This document shows positions 1-10,301 of a DNA stretch of 64,000 bases, piece by piece. Position 1 is the stretch's first letter. Every line of letters begins with the position of its first letter. The notes beneath the pieces are model-generated. The model was not told the DNA's origin. It ran no database searches and saw nothing but the letters and a program-made list of their open reading frames with translations. The stretch comes from Acinetobacter calcoaceticus. GTDB lineage: Bacteria > Pseudomonadota > Gammaproteobacteria > Pseudomonadales > Moraxellaceae. The stretch is taken from positions 62,001-126,000 of the forward strand of contig NZ_JADVKT010000007.1 of the NCBI RefSeq assembly GCF_016508255.1, written 5' to 3'. The position numbers were made by a program, and so were the translations under genes.

Positions 1-1623
1 AATATTTGGCTGTCCAGTGCAGTTGCATTAATCCCGATTATTTTCTTCTTTTTGGCATTGGCTGTTTTCCGTCTAAAAGGCAGTATCGCGGGTACGGGCA
101 CAGTTATTATTGCATTATTGATTGCTCTCTTTTTCTATCAAATGCCGGGTCAAATGGCCTTTGCTTCTATTATTTATGGTTTCTTCTATGGTTTATGGCC
201 AATTTCATGGATCATTATTGGGGCAGTTTTTTTATACAAAATTTCGGTAAAAACAGGCCAGTTTGAGGTTATTCGCTCAAGCATTTTGTCGATTACTGAA
301 GACCAGCGACTACAAATGTTACTTGTTGGTTTTGCCTTTGGTACTTTCCTTGAAGGGGCGGCAGGTTTTGGTGCTCCTGTTGCAATTACTGCTGCATTGC
401 TTGTCGGTTTAGGTTTCAAACCTCTTTATGCTGCCGGTTTATGTTTGATTGTAAATACTGCACCAGTGGCATTTGGCGCAATGGGTATTCCAATTATTGT
501 GGCAGGGCAGGTTTCTGGTGTAGATACCATGGAAATTAGCCAGATGGTGGGTCGTCAGTTGCCGTTTTTAACGCTAATTGTGCTGTTCTGGATCATGGCG
601 ATTATGGATGGCTGGCGTGGTGTTAAGGAAACTTGGCCTGCGGTCGTCGTTGGTGGTGGTGCTTTTGCGATTGCCCAATATCTTACATCTAACTTTATTG
701 GCCCTGAGTTACCTGACATTACTGCGGCAATTGCTTCATTGATCAGCCTGACTGTGTTGTTCCGTTTCTGGCAACCAAAACATATTTTCCGCTTTGAACC
801 CGAAGCTGGTCAAACTCTAGCTCAGCAACCTACAATAATTCAGCGTTATAGCATTGGGAAAATTGCTAAGGCGTGGTCTCCATTTGCAATCTTAACGGTC
901 ATGGTAACCATCTGGAGTGTTAAGCCGTTTAAAGCATTATTTGCAAAAGATGGGGCACTGGAACATTTAATTTTTAAACTTGAAGTGCCGTACTTGCATA
1001 AATTGGTCGAAAAAATGCCGCCGATTGTGTCAGAGATGAAACCATATGAAGCGATTTATAAGTTTGACTGGTTCTCTGCGACAGGTACTGCAATTTTTAT
1101 TGCTGCAATCATCACTGCTATTTTCTTGAAAATGAAAGCGAGTGAGGCAGTAACGACCTTTGGTGAAACACTAAATGAGTTAAAAACACCGATTTACTCC
1201 ATTGGTATGGTGTTGGCTTTTGCTTTTATTGCGAACTATTCAGGTTTATCTGCAACTTTAGCTTTGGCTCTATCGCATACGGGTCATGCTTTTACTTTCT
1301 TCTCGCCATTTTTAGGTTGGCTTGGTGTGTTCCTTACGGGTTCAGATACATCTTCAAATGCTTTGTTCTCCGCATTACAAGCGACCACTGCTCAGCAGAT
1401 TGGTATTCCGGAAGTATTGCTTGTAGCAGCGAATACCAGTGGTGGTGTGACAGGGAAGATGATTTCTCCACAGTCAATTGCAATTGCTTGTGCAGCAGTA
1501 GGCTTGGTTGGAAAAGAATCTGACTTGTTCCGTTTCACGGTAAAACATAGCATCATATTCACGGTCTTTGTTGGCATCATTATTACGGTTCAGGCTTATC
1601 TGGTTCCGTGGATGATTCCATAA
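1..1623 (+). CDS. lldP: L-lactate permease, 5' end outside window
   Basis: Inner-membrane proton symporter that imports L-lactate (LctP family). The reading frame is open from base 1, so the start lies upstream; the family is about 550 residues and roughly 540 are present, so only a short N-terminal piece is missing. Many hydrophobic segments are seen, with the family's glycine-rich stretch containing EGAAGFGAP near window residue 119 and the [10 protein letters not shown] motif near residue 445. The GntR regulator gene starts 19 bp after the stop and lldD and dld follow, so this heads a lactate operon whose promoter is not visible here. Identification is firm. Confidence 0.96.
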   Translation, partial: NIWLSSAVALIPIIFFFLALAVFRLKGSIAGTGTVIIALLIALFFYQMPGQMAFASIIYGFFYGLWPISWIIIGAVFLYKISVKTGQFEVIRSSILSITEDQRLQMLLVGFAFGTFLEGAAGFGAPVAITAALLVGLGFKPLYAAGLCLIVNTAPVAFGAMGIPIIVAGQVSGVDTMEISQMVGRQLPFLTLIVLFWIMAIMDGWRGVKETWPAVVVGGGAFAIAQYLTSNFIGPELPDITAAIASLISLTVLFRFWQPKHIFRFEPEAGQTLAQQPTIIQRYSIGKIAKAWSPFAILTVMVTIWSVKPFKALFAKDGALEHLIFKLEVPYLHKLVEKMPPIVSEMKPYEAIYKFDWFSATGTAIFIAAIITAIFLKMKASEAVTTFGETLNELKTPIYSIGMVLAFAFIANYSGLSATLALALSHTGHAFTFFSPFLGWLGVFLTGSDTSSNALFSALQATTAQQIGIPEVLLVAANTSGGVTGKMISPQSIAIACAAVGLVGKESDLFRFTVKHSIIFTVFVGIIITVQAYLVPWMIP

Positions 1624-1642
1624 CTCGAGTGAAGGAAACGCG

Positions 1643-2395
1643 ATGAGAATCTCCGATCAAGTGGTCATGAAATTGCAGGCATTAATTGAAGAACGTCACA
1701 TGAGAAAAGGTGACCGTTTGCCTGCCGAACGCCAGCTTGCAATAAGCTTGGGAGTTTCTCGTCCTTCTTTGCGTGAAGCGATTCAGCAGCTCAATAGTCA
1801 AGGTGTACTCACTAGCCGTCGGGGTGATGGTACTTATATTCAGCAGTTACCTGAACAGTGGCCACAGCAACTCATTGTGAACCCGATTAGCAATCTGATT
1901 GAAGAAGATCCGCTGTACCGTTTTGATGTACAAGAGGCGCGGTTATTACTTGAGGGGGGTACTGCGTGGTATGCCGCATTACGCTCAACACCCGAAGACC
2001 GCGCCAAAATTCATCATTATTTTAATGAAATTAGTCGCCACCAAAATGCGGGTGACTCAGCTCAGGCTGCGGTCGCGGATGCTGAATTCCACTTGGCGAT
2101 TGCAGAAGCATCGCACAATGTGGTGCTGATTCAAATGATGCGTAGTCTGTTTGATTTACTGCAATACAACGTCTTATTGGGACGTAAAAAAGTTTATAAC
2201 GATCCAATAAATAGTGACTTGCTGAGTGAGCAGCATTTTCAGGTCATGGATGCGATCGATCGTAAAGATCCCGAGGCCGCACGCCAAGCTGTCTGCGGTC
2301 ATATTGAATTTGTGATTAATCATGTGCGTTCTCTGAATGAAGACGAAGCTCGTCAGAAACGTGCAAACCGTTTAAATAGAGTTGATTCAAAATGA
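1643..2395 (+). CDS. lldR: GntR-family (FCD) lactate regulator LldR
   Basis: Lactate-responsive transcription regulator. The N-terminal ~70 residues form a GntR winged helix ([20 protein letters not shown]) and the rest is an all-helical FCD effector domain. At 250 residues it has the usual length. The ATG has a GAAGGAAA ribosome binding site 8 bp upstream. The 3' end overlaps lldD by 4 bp (ATGA), so the two are translationally coupled. The place between permease and dehydrogenase matches the lldPRD operon of enterobacteria and pseudomonads. It probably represses the operon until lactate binds; the operator lies outside the window. Confidence 0.93.
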   Translation: MRISDQVVMKLQALIEERHMRKGDRLPAERQLAISLGVSRPSLREAIQQLNSQGVLTSRRGDGTYIQQLPEQWPQQLIVNPISNLIEEDPLYRFDVQEARLLLEGGTAWYAALRSTPEDRAKIHHYFNEISRHQNAGDSAQAAVADAEFHLAIAEASHNVVLIQMMRSLFDLLQYNVLLGRKKVYNDPINSDLLSEQHFQVMDAIDRKDPEAARQAVCGHIEFVINHVRSLNEDEARQKRANRLNRVDSK

Positions 2396-3543
2396 TTATT
2401 TCTTCTGGCAATGATTATCGTGCTGCGGCACAGCGTCGCTTACCCCCGTTTTTATTTCATTACATTGATGGTGGAGCGTATTCGGAACATACCTTAAAGC
2501 GTAACGTACAAGATTTGTCAGAAATTGCATTGCGTCAACGTGTGCTCAATGACATGTCAGCGTTAAGTTTAGAGACAAAACTGTTTAATGAAACATTGTC
2601 GATGCCGGTTGCATTGGCTCCTGTCGGTTTAACAGGCATGTATGCGCGCCGCGGTGAAGTTCAGGCCGCGATGGCAGCCGATAAAAAGGGTATTCCATTT
2701 ACACTTTCAACGGTTTCGGTTTGTCCGATTGAAGAAGTTGCACCTGCAATTAATCGTCCAATGTGGTTCCAGCTTTATGTATTACGCGACCGTGGTTTTA
2801 TGCGTAATGCTTTGGAGCGTGCAAAAGCGGCAGGTTGTTCAACACTGGTGTTTACTGTAGATATGCCTGTGCCAGGTGCACGTTACCGTGATGCACATTC
2901 GGGAATGAGTGGGCCAAATGCTGCGATGCGCCGTTATATGCAGTCCATGTTCCATCCGCATTGGTCATGGAATGTGGGATTAATGGGACGTCCGCACGAC
3001 TTGGGCAATATCTCCAAATATTTAGGTAAACCGACTGGACTTGAAGACTATATTGGTTGGTTGGGTTCGAACTTTGACCCATCGATTTCATGGAAAGACC
3101 TTGAGTGGATCCGTGAATTTTGGGATGGCCCGATGGTGATTAAAGGCATTTTAGACCCTGAAGATGCTAAAGATGCTGTGCGTTTTGGTGCAGATGGCAT
3201 TGTGGTGTCAAATCACGGTGGTCGTCAGTTAGATGGTGTGATGTCATCTGCTCGTGCATTGCCTGCAATTGCTGATGCAGTTAAAGGTGATTTGGCGATT
3301 TTGGCTGACTCAGGCATTCGTAATGGTTTAGATGTGGTACGTATGTTGGCGCTCGGTGCTGATACTGTTTTACTTGGTCGTGCGTTTGTATATGCCTTGG
3401 CAGCAGCAGGTGGGCAAGGTGTGTCGAACTTACTTGATTTGATTGATAAGGAAATGCGTGTTGCGATGACGCTCACGGGTGCTAAGTCGATTCAGGATAT
3501 TAATGCGGATTGTTTAGTACAGGCGATGAAGCAAGGCTTTTAA
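2392..3543 (+). CDS. lldD: FMN-dependent L-lactate dehydrogenase
   Basis: Membrane-associated flavoenzyme that oxidises L-lactate to pyruvate and passes electrons to quinone. At 383 residues it matches LldD. The 2-hydroxyacid dehydrogenase signature [10 protein letters not shown] is present with the catalytic histidine at residue 275, and the FMN-binding segment LADSGIRNG and the [10 protein letters not shown] region follow. The start overlaps the lldR stop. The 295-bp gap to dld carries hairpin repeats and no gene. Confidence 0.96.
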   Translation: MIISSGNDYRAAAQRRLPPFLFHYIDGGAYSEHTLKRNVQDLSEIALRQRVLNDMSALSLETKLFNETLSMPVALAPVGLTGMYARRGEVQAAMAADKKGIPFTLSTVSVCPIEEVAPAINRPMWFQLYVLRDRGFMRNALERAKAAGCSTLVFTVDMPVPGARYRDAHSGMSGPNAAMRRYMQSMFHPHWSWNVGLMGRPHDLGNISKYLGKPTGLEDYIGWLGSNFDPSISWKDLEWIREFWDGPMVIKGILDPEDAKDAVRFGADGIVVSNHGGRQLDGVMSSARALPAIADAVKGDLAILADSGIRNGLDVVRMLALGADTVLLGRAFVYALAAAGGQGVSNLLDLIDKEMRVAMTLTGAKSIQDINADCLVQAMKQGF

Positions 3544-3838
3544 TAAATAATTTTTTAAGTGAAGCAGTAAGCACAGCCTCAAAATTTGGTGATTTGCTAA
3601 TGTTTTAGGTATAGGCATTTGTCACTTTTGAAAGGTCAAAAGTAACCAAAAACCTTTTGTTGAGCAAACAGTACTTCCTTGTACAGTTGCTCAACAGGCG
3701 GCATCCCTGCCGCCCCACGATAGTAAATATAGGGCTGATTCGAATTAGAGAATGAGCTAATTAAATTATAAATTACAAACGGTAAGACTCCGTCGTATTG
3801 GTCTAATTTGATAAATGGATGACCAAAAGGAAACCATC
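3544..3838. repeat. Intergenic region with three consecutive hairpins, repeat-like
   Basis: No gene is seen between lldD and dld. From about 3620 there are three inverted repeats in a row: ACTTTTGA/TCAAAAGT, then GTTGAGCAA/TTGCTCAAC around a GTAC/GTAC inner stem, then GGCGGC/GCCGCC. Further on, GACTCCGTCGT (about 3787-3797) recurs as ACGACTCCGTCGT near 9090. The pattern suggests a dispersed intergenic element; whether it ends or stabilises the lldD transcript is not shown. Confidence 0.5.
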
Positions 3839-5545
3839 ATGCAAATATTTTCTCCTCAAGTAGTGATTGAACGTTTACAGAATATTGTAGGGCGCTCTCA
3901 TGTTTTGACCGATGATCAAAGTACACGTCAGTACCGCCAAGGTCGTCGTTTTGGTGAGGGGAAAGTACTTGCTGTGGTGGTGCCGGGCACATTGCTAGAG
4001 CAATGGCAGGTGCTTCAAGCTGCAGTTGATGCAGACTGTATTGTGATTATGCAGGCAGCCAATACAGGCCTCACTGGTGGTTCAACACCTTATGGCGATG
4101 ATTATGATCGTCCTGTGTTGGTCATGAGTACGCGCCGTTTAAAGGGCATTCAAGTGATTCAAGACGCTAAGCAAGTGATTTGTTTACCGGGTGCGACTTT
4201 AGATAATTTAGAGCAAATTTTAAAAGGCTACGACCGTGAACCGCATTCGGTGATTGGTTCATCCTGTATTGGTGCATCAGTACTTGGCGGTGTGTGTAAT
4301 AACTCGGGCGGTGCATTGGTACGCCGTGGCCCTGCGTATACGGAACTGGCGTTATATGCTCAGGTGAATTCTGTCGGTCAATTAGAACTGGTGAATCATT
4401 TAGGTGTGAATTTAGGTTCGACTCCTGAAGAAATCTTGACGTGCTTAGAGAAGCAGCAATACCAAGCTGTAGATATTTTAGATGATGGTGAAAAGCAGGC
4501 ATCGGACCATCGTTATGCACACGATGTGACTCAGGTCGATGAAGATACACCTGCGCGTTTTAATGCAGACCCGTCACGTTTATTTGAGGCTTCGGGTTCG
4601 GCAGGTAAAGTCTGTGTGTTTGCTGTGCGCCTTGATACTTATGAAAAAGTAGAAAGTAATGTGTTTTATATTGGTAGTAATGATGCAGATGATTTAACAG
4701 CCATTCGCCGTTATTTACTCACTTCACTGCCAAGCTTACCGATTGCGGGTGAATATATTCACCGAGATGCTTATCTGATTGGTGAAAAGTACGGAAAAGA
4801 CACCTTTTTGTTTATTGAAAAGTTCGGCACAGCCAATGTTCCAAAAGCTTTTGCAATGAAAGATAAAGTCGATGGCTTTTTAGAAAGATTTAAAATAAAA
4901 GGCTTAACTGATCATATTTTACAGGCCATTACGTTCTTTTTACCGAGCCACTTGCCAAAGCGTATGACGGAATATCGAGACCTTTATGAGCACCATTTAG
5001 TGCTGCGTGTTGAAAATAATTCAAAAGCTCAGACCGAGCAGTTTTTAAAAGAATATTTTGCAGTGCATCAGTCAGGTAGCTATTTCGTATGTAGTGAAGA
5101 AGAAGGTCGAAAAGCATTCTTACACCGCTTTGCGATTGCAGGGGCGGCAATTCGTTATCGCGATACACACCGTAGTGAAGTTGAAGATATTGTTGCGCTT
5201 GATATTGCGTTACGTCGTAATGACAGAGAATGGGTAGAGCAATTGCCAGCCGAGATGGAAAAAAATATTATCCATAAACTCTATTACGGGCATTTCTTTT
5301 GTCATGTTTTCCATCAAGACTATATTCTTAAAAAGGGCAATGATCCGTTAGAAATGGAACATCAAATGTGGAAGTTGCTGGATGCGCGCCGTGCTGAATA
5401 TCCGGCAGAGCATAATGTTGGGCATCTGTATATTGCTAAACCTGCTTTAGCGAATTTTTACCAAAAACTAGACCCAACCAACAGCTTTAATGTGGGGATT
5501 GGGCATACCTCAAAACTTAAGTATTGGGGCAAAGCAAAATCTTAA
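3839..5545 (+). CDS. dld: Quinone-dependent D-lactate dehydrogenase
   Basis: Peripheral membrane FAD enzyme that oxidises D-lactate to pyruvate. The start at 3839 (MQIFSPQV) is preferred over an ATG 24 bp upstream because AAAAGGAAA lies directly before it and the 568-residue product matches E. coli Dld (571). The N-terminal half is a PCMH-type FAD domain (VVPGTLLEQW, NTGLTGGSTPYG, SCIGASVLGGVCNNSGG); the C-terminal half carries the Dld membrane-binding region and ends in the GHTSKLKYWGKAK tail. It completes the lactate cluster so both stereoisomers can be used. A bidirectional terminator follows. Confidence 0.95.
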   Translation: MQIFSPQVVIERLQNIVGRSHVLTDDQSTRQYRQGRRFGEGKVLAVVVPGTLLEQWQVLQAAVDADCIVIMQAANTGLTGGSTPYGDDYDRPVLVMSTRRLKGIQVIQDAKQVICLPGATLDNLEQILKGYDREPHSVIGSSCIGASVLGGVCNNSGGALVRRGPAYTELALYAQVNSVGQLELVNHLGVNLGSTPEEILTCLEKQQYQAVDILDDGEKQASDHRYAHDVTQVDEDTPARFNADPSRLFEASGSAGKVCVFAVRLDTYEKVESNVFYIGSNDADDLTAIRRYLLTSLPSLPIAGEYIHRDAYLIGEKYGKDTFLFIEKFGTANVPKAFAMKDKVDGFLERFKIKGLTDHILQAITFFLPSHLPKRMTEYRDLYEHHLVLRVENNSKAQTEQFLKEYFAVHQSGSYFVCSEEEGRKAFLHRFAIAGAAIRYRDTHRSEVEDIVALDIALRRNDREWVEQLPAEMEKNIIHKLYYGHFFCHVFHQDYILKKGNDPLEMEHQMWKLLDARRAEYPAEHNVGHLYIAKPALANFYQKLDPTNSFNVGIGHTSKLKYWGKAKS

Positions 5546-5555
5546 TATCGAGATA

Positions 5556-5584
5556 TAAAAAAAGGCGCCGAAGCGCCTTTTTTA
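5556..5584. terminator. Bidirectional terminator between dld and tyrB
   Basis: The stem AGGCGC/GCGCCT with a CGAA loop is flanked by a run of A on one side and T on the other, so it can serve the convergent dld and tyrB genes. Confidence 0.85.
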
Positions 5585-5593
5585 ATAGAGGTT

Positions 5594-6808
5594 TTATGCA
5601 GCTTCTGTTGATTTAGCAAGCACTTCTGCAACTGCTTTAGCAACGGTGTAAACATTGTTCATGTTTAAACCTGCTACACAAATACGACCACTACGTACTA
5701 AGTAGATTGCATATTCTTCACGCAAGATATCCACTTGCTCAGCAGTTAAACCTGTGTAGCTGAACATACCTTTTTGGTTTACAAGGTAGCTAAAGTCACG
5801 GTCTGGTAACGCTTTAGTAAGTTCGTCTTTCAAGATGCTACGCATTTTAATAATACGCTCACGCATCTCTTTCACTTCGCCTTGCCATTGTTGGTTAAGT
5901 TCAGCGTCATTTAACACTTCATCAACTAACCAAGCGCCTGTTGTAGGAGGGCTAGAGTAAATACGGCGTACAGTCGCTTTTAACTGACCGAATGTGCACT
6001 GAGCAGCTTCTGCATCGTCACATACGAAAGTTAAGCCGCCAACACGCTCACCATATAAAGAGAAGATTTTAGAGAATGAGTTGCTCACAATGAAGTTTAG
6101 ACCCGCTTGGTCTAAAGCACGGATTGCATACGCATCTTCTTCCATACCGTCACCAAAACCTTGGTAAGCGATGTCTAGGAAAGGAATAAGGTTACGATCT
6201 TTTAATACTGCAATCACTTGATCCCATTGCGCTGGGTTTAAGTCAGCACCAGTTGGGTTATGGCAGCATGGGTGCAATAAAACAATGCTTTGCTCAGGCA
6301 AAGTTTTAAGCGTAGACAACATACCGTCAAAATCTACACCACGAGTTTCGTTATCGAAATATGGGTAGAAATGCGTCTTGATGCCAGCGCCATTGAAAAT
6401 CGCAACGTGGTTATCCCAAGTTGGTTGGCTTACCCAAACGTCTGAATTTGGGAAATAAGTTTTTAAGAAGTCAGCACCAACTTTCAATGCGCCTGAACCA
6501 CCAAGTGTTTGGATGGTTACAGCACGGCCAGCTTTAACTGCTGGGCTGTTTGCACCAAATAAAAGTGCTTGAATTGCTTCACGGTAAGGTTTGAAGCCTT
6601 CCATTGGCAAATAAAGTTTGGTTTTACCGTTCTTCGGCTCAATACGCTTTTGCGCCTCAATAATGGTCTCTAACTGAGGAACAATACTGTCTTCGTTATA
6701 GTAAAGACCAATACTCAAGTTTACTTTTTCAGAACGAGTATCAGCATTGAACTGTTCCATTAAAGATAAAATTGGGTCGCCTGCGTATGGGGGGATATGT
6801 TGAAACAT
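5594..6808 (-). CDS. tyrB: Aromatic-amino-acid aminotransferase
   Basis: PLP-dependent class I aminotransferase of the TyrB/AspC type, converting tyrosine or phenylalanine and 2-oxoglutarate to the keto acid and glutamate. The start at 6808 ([13 protein letters not shown]) gives 404 residues, close to the usual ~397; an upstream ATG at 6832 would add eight non-conserved residues. Visible are the [11 protein letters not shown] segment, the DIAYQGFG aspartate/tyrosine motif, the PLP lysine in [16 protein letters not shown] and the C-terminal [10 protein letters not shown] arginine motif. It is monocistronic and convergent with dld. Aspartate aminotransferase activity is possible. Confidence 0.93.
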   Translation of the reverse strand: MFQHIPPYAGDPILSLMEQFNADTRSEKVNLSIGLYYNEDSIVPQLETIIEAQKRIEPKNGKTKLYLPMEGFKPYREAIQALLFGANSPAVKAGRAVTIQTLGGSGALKVGADFLKTYFPNSDVWVSQPTWDNHVAIFNGAGIKTHFYPYFDNETRGVDFDGMLSTLKTLPEQSIVLLHPCCHNPTGADLNPAQWDQVIAVLKDRNLIPFLDIAYQGFGDGMEEDAYAIRALDQAGLNFIVSNSFSKIFSLYGERVGGLTFVCDDAEAAQCTFGQLKATVRRIYSSPPTTGAWLVDEVLNDAELNQQWQGEVKEMRERIIKMRSILKDELTKALPDRDFSYLVNQKGMFSYTGLTAEQVDILREEYAIYLVRSGRICVAGLNMNNVYTVAKAVAEVLAKSTEAA

Positions 6809-6832
6809 TAAAAAAGTCCTTTCATTCAACAA

Positions 6833-7311
6833 TATGCATAGTGTTCGGTTTTTTCTGTTTCGAAAAATACGTCACAACTATGTCGATGCTCAATAATGTA
6901 CCAATAAAGCTACCGTGAAGCACCTGATAATTTCACTAATATCGATATTTTCTGGATGAAAATGATAAAAAGATTTAAAAGAAATTACGGTAAATAGATA
7001 CTAATTTATAACTCATGCTTTCATTCAAGCAGATTGTCTACAATCTTGCTGTAATACATTGGTTGTAGACTAAAGTTTGAAACAAAAGATTAGCGGCCGA
7101 AAAGCAACAGAGAAAGCGCCATAAATCTATAGATAAAATAATATTAAGCAACTGTTTTATAAACACTAATTGGCAAGGGGTGTAATAGTTTAGATATAAG
7201 GTGAAATAAGAGGCTAATCTATAAAAATTGACCTAGTGCGTTCTCTAAAGTGTCAACAATCACCTTGATTTTTTTCATTCATACCGCTATAAAAGCCATA
7301 ATTGATTAAAA
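6833..7311. other. Divergent control region tyrB/gntR
   Basis: No gene is seen in this AT-rich gap. It holds a 12-bp palindrome ATTGTCTACAAT at 7033-7044, a half-similar TTGTAGAC at 7063-7070, and a sigma70-type promoter reading toward the GntR gene (TTGATT 7265-7270, 17-bp spacer, TATAAA 7288-7293). Confidence 0.6.
7033..7044. promoter_or_regulatory. Candidate operator of the propionate GntR regulator (upstream copy)
   Basis: The palindrome ATTGTCTACAAT nearly repeats the ATTGTCGACAAT that touches the gntR start codon. GntR/FCD proteins bind such short palindromes. A further TTGTAGAC half site is 19 bp away. Confidence 0.5.
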
Positions 7312-7323
7312 ATTGTCGACAAT
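7312..7323. promoter_or_regulatory. Candidate operator abutting the GntR start codon
   Basis: The perfect palindrome ATTGTCGACAAT ends at the base before the ATG at 7324. A transcript from the -10 at 7288-7293 would begin about 20 bp upstream, so bound protein would sit just downstream of the start site and could autoregulate. No Shine-Dalgarno sequence fits in front of the ATG. Confidence 0.55.
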
Positions 7324-8034
7324 ATGCAAGATTTGACCTTCGCACCAGAGCCTCTACAAAGTCAGGGTAGAACACTGACCGAGAATGTATTTAAACAAAT
7401 ACAGACGGCTATTGTTTTGGGTCAAATTCCGGCAGGTAGCAAAATATCTGAACCTGAACTGGCACGGACTTATGGTATTAGCCGTGGGCCTTTGCGTGAA
7501 GCGATTCATCGTCTTGAAGGTCAAAAACTCGTTGAGCGCACTGCACATGTGGGAGCAAGAGTGGTTTCGCTCTCACTGCAACAGTTTAAAGAGCTTTACC
7601 AGATTCGAGCGTCTTTAGAAGGTTTAGCTTGCAAACTTGCTGCACAGCATATTGATAAAAAGCAAATTTTGGCGCTACGTGATGTCTTACGTATGCATGC
7701 TGAAGATGAAAATTTTAAAGCAGGTAAAGGATATTACTTGCAAGAAGGGCAGGATGATTTTCACTACTGCATTATCAAAAGTAGTGGCAATAAAACCTTA
7801 GAAAAAATGCTATGTGATGAGCTTTATCACCTCATTCGCATGTACCGAATTCAGTTTTCAAACACACCCGATCGACCGAGCAAAGCTTGGGACGAACACA
7901 TCCGTATTTTAGATGCAATTGCAGAAGGCGATGGTGAACTTGCCGAGCTGCTCATGCATCGACATATCAATGCTTCTTACAAAATTATTGAGCAAACACT
8001 GCTACAAGCACAAGGAGAACATAACAATGGCTAA
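7324..8034 (+). CDS. GntR-family regulator of the 2-methylcitrate operon
   Basis: DNA-binding regulator of 236 residues: winged helix at about 15-80 ([21 protein letters not shown]) and an FCD domain with its conserved metal/effector residues ([40 protein letters not shown] region). It overlaps the prpB start by 8 bp, so it is first in the prp operon and probably responds to 2-methylcitrate or a related acid. In enterobacteria the operon uses a sigma54 activator (PrpR) instead; the GntR version is the Acinetobacter/Pseudomonas arrangement. Palindromes at 7033 and 7312 are the likely binding sites. Confidence 0.88.
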   Translation: MQDLTFAPEPLQSQGRTLTENVFKQIQTAIVLGQIPAGSKISEPELARTYGISRGPLREAIHRLEGQKLVERTAHVGARVVSLSLQQFKELYQIRASLEGLACKLAAQHIDKKQILALRDVLRMHAEDENFKAGKGYYLQEGQDDFHYCIIKSSGNKTLEKMLCDELYHLIRMYRIQFSNTPDRPSKAWDEHIRILDAIAEGDGELAELLMHRHINASYKIIEQTLLQAQGEHNNG

Positions 8035-8911
8035 ACAATCCGCAGGTCAGCTATTTCGCGATGCAGTAGCCCAAGAAAAGCCATTACAAGTGGTTGGAAC
8101 CATCAACGCCAATCATGCACTTTTGGCAAAACGTGCAGGTTATAAAGCGATTTACTTATCAGGTGGTGGTGTAGCCGCTGGTTCTTTAGGCTTACCTGAT
8201 TTGGGAATCAGTAACCTTGATGATGTGTTGACCGATGTACGCCGTATCACCGATGTATGTGATCTTCCATTATTGGTCGATGCTGACACCGGTTTTGGTG
8301 CTTCTGCATTTAACATTGCCCGTACAACAAAAGCACTCATCAAGTTTGGTGCTGCGGCAATGCACATTGAAGACCAAGTGGGCGCAAAACGTTGTGGTCA
8401 CCGTCCGAACAAAGCCATTGTGACTCAAGAAGAAATGGTTGACCGTATTAAAGCAGCGGTTGATGCGCGTGGTGATGATAGTTTCGTGATTATGGCACGT
8501 ACCGATGCCTTGGCTGTAGACGGTTTGCAAGCTGCAATTGACCGTGCAGGTGCCTACATTGAAGCAGGTGCAGATATGTTGTTCCCTGAAGCGATTACTG
8601 AGCTTGATATGTACAAGCAATTTGCTCAAACAACTGGCGCACCAATTTTGGCAAACATCACAGAGTTTGGTTCTACACCACTGTTTACCACTGAAGAGTT
8701 AGCATCTGCCGATGTAAGCCTTGCGCTTTATCCGCTTTCTGCTTTCCGTGCCATGAACAAAGCAGCCGAAACTGTGTATGAAACCTTGCGTAAAGAAGGC
8801 ACACAAAAGAACGTGGTTGATATTATGCAAACGCGTAAAGAGTTATATGAACGCATTAATTACTATGCGTTTGAAGACTACTTAGACAACGCATTTGCTA
8901 AAAAGAAATAA
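8027..8911 (+). CDS. prpB: 2-methylisocitrate lyase
   Basis: Cleaves 2-methylisocitrate to pyruvate and succinate, the last step of propionate degradation. The start at 8027 ([10 protein letters not shown]) is chosen because AAGGAGA precedes it; the frame is open further upstream, inside the regulator gene. The product is 294 residues. The PEP mutase/isocitrate lyase barrel shows the [14 protein letters not shown] strand, the metal-binding VDADTGFG and the KRCGHRPNK catalytic loop with Cys123, the same position as in E. coli PrpB. Coupled to the preceding regulator by overlap. Confidence 0.96.
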   Translation: MAKQSAGQLFRDAVAQEKPLQVVGTINANHALLAKRAGYKAIYLSGGGVAAGSLGLPDLGISNLDDVLTDVRRITDVCDLPLLVDADTGFGASAFNIARTTKALIKFGAAAMHIEDQVGAKRCGHRPNKAIVTQEEMVDRIKAAVDARGDDSFVIMARTDALAVDGLQAAIDRAGAYIEAGADMLFPEAITELDMYKQFAQTTGAPILANITEFGSTPLFTTEELASADVSLALYPLSAFRAMNKAAETVYETLRKEGTQKNVVDIMQTRKELYERINYYAFEDYLDNAFAKKK

Positions 8912-9143
8912 ACAAGCCCTCTTTTAAACGAAGGAGAAGCGATGGTCTTGGCTATCGTGAGGCCAACAAGGATTTTTGCTTACTTTTCATCCGTGAAAAG
9001 TAAGGCGAACCTGAGCAAGTCAAAGCGGTTAAAGCTTTGACGAGGCGCAAGACGAAGTGGTTAATCCTGAAATAAGAAGTGAAAATGGTACGACTCCGTC
9101 GTGTTTAATAAATAAATTCAGATAGATAGGAAAGGACAATCTT
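8912..9143. repeat. prpB-prpC spacer with hairpins
   Basis: The 232-bp spacer has no convincing gene. It contains the inverted repeat CTTACTTTTCA/TGAAAAGTAAG (about 8980-9003) and ACGAC/GTCGT around TCC (about 9090-9102); the second shares its core GACTCCGTCGT with the lldD-dld spacer. The size is unusual for the middle of an operon and suggests an inserted repeat or an RNA processing signal. Confidence 0.45.
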
Positions 9144-10301
9144 ATGAGCTCAAATGAAACAACAACAGGCTTCAAACCAAAAAAATCAGTTGCACTTAGC
9201 GGACAAGTTGCAGGCAACACAGCACTTTGTACCGTAGGACGTAGCGGTAACGACTTGCACTATCGTGGCTATGACATTCTTGACCTTGCAGCGGGTAGCC
9301 AGTTTGAAGAAGTTGCGCACTTGCTCGTACATGGCAAATTACCAAACAAAGCTGAACTCAAAGCCTATAAAGCAAAATTAAAAGCGCTTCGTGGCTTACC
9401 AGCAGCACTTAAAACTGCACTTGAGCAACTTCCGCCATCTGCACACCCAATGGATGTAATGCGTACAGGTGTTTCAGTTTTAGGTTGTTTAACACCAGAG
9501 CACGAAGACCACAACGAAGCGGGCGCAAAAGATATTGCTGATAAATTAATGGCAAGCTTAGGCTCAATGTTGCTCTATTGGTATCACTTCAGCAACAACG
9601 GTCGTCGTATTGAAACTGAAACTGATGACGACTCAATTGCAGCGCATTTCTTACACTTACTTCATGGCAAAAAACCATCTGAAGAGTGGATTGAAGCAAT
9701 GCATACATCGCTTATTTTGTATGCTGAGCACGAGTTCAACGCATCAACATTTACATCACGTGTGGTTGCAGGTACAGGCTCTGACATGTACTCGGCAATT
9801 ACGGGTGGTATTGGCGCGCTTCGCGGACCTAAACACGGTGGTGCAAACGAAGTTGCATTCGTGATTCAACAACGTTATGACAACGCAGACGAAGCAGAAG
9901 CAGACATTCGTAAACGTGTTGAAAATAAAGAAGTCGTGATTGGTTTTGGTCACCCAGTCTATACAATTTCTGACCCACGTAACGAAGTCATCAAAAAAGT
10001 GGCACATGACTTGGCACAAGCACAAGAGAACACCAAGATGTACTTAATCGCTGAACGCTTAGAAGCAGTGATGAAAGATGCGAAAAACATGTTCCCGAAC
10101 CTCGACTGGTTCAGTGCTGTGAGCTATCACTTAATGGGTGTTCCAACCGCAATGTTCACACCATTATTCGTGATTGCACGTACAGCAGGGTGGTCAGCTC
10201 ACGTGATTGAACAACGCCAAGACGGCAAAATCATTCGTCCAAGCGCGAACTACACAGGCCCTGAAAACCTCAAATTCAAACCATTGGCGGAGCGTGGTTA
10301 A
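9144..10301 (+). CDS. prpC: 2-methylcitrate synthase
   Basis: Condenses propionyl-CoA with oxaloacetate to 2-methylcitrate. The 385-residue protein is a short (type I-like) citrate synthase. Active-site motifs are visible: GPKHGGANE, the [12 protein letters not shown] histidine region, and the C-terminal RPSANYTGP arginine loop. The ATG at 9144 follows AGGAAAGGACAAT. The stop overlaps the acnD start by one base (TAATG), so the two are coupled. Citrate synthase side activity is expected but the operon fixes the role. Confidence 0.95.
   Translation: MSSNETTTGFKPKKSVALSGQVAGNTALCTVGRSGNDLHYRGYDILDLAAGSQFEEVAHLLVHGKLPNKAELKAYKAKLKALRGLPAALKTALEQLPPSAHPMDVMRTGVSVLGCLTPEHEDHNEAGAKDIADKLMASLGSMLLYWYHFSNNGRRIETETDDDSIAAHFLHLLHGKKPSEEWIEAMHTSLILYAEHEFNASTFTSRVVAGTGSDMYSAITGGIGALRGPKHGGANEVAFVIQQRYDNADEAEADIRKRVENKEVVIGFGHPVYTISDPRNEVIKKVAHDLAQAQENTKMYLIAERLEAVMKDAKNMFPNLDWFSAVSYHLMGVPTAMFTPLFVIARTAGWSAHVIEQRQDGKIIRPSANYTGPENLKFKPLAERG

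Noticed and set aside
1643..2395. Calling the regulator PdhR
   Set aside because: PdhR and LldR are close GntR/FCD relatives, but the location between lactate permease and lactate dehydrogenase fixes it as LldR.
9756..10025. Antisense open frame in prpC
   Set aside because: Cysteine- and histidine-rich translation of the opposite strand of a conserved enzyme; a coding shadow with no start signal.
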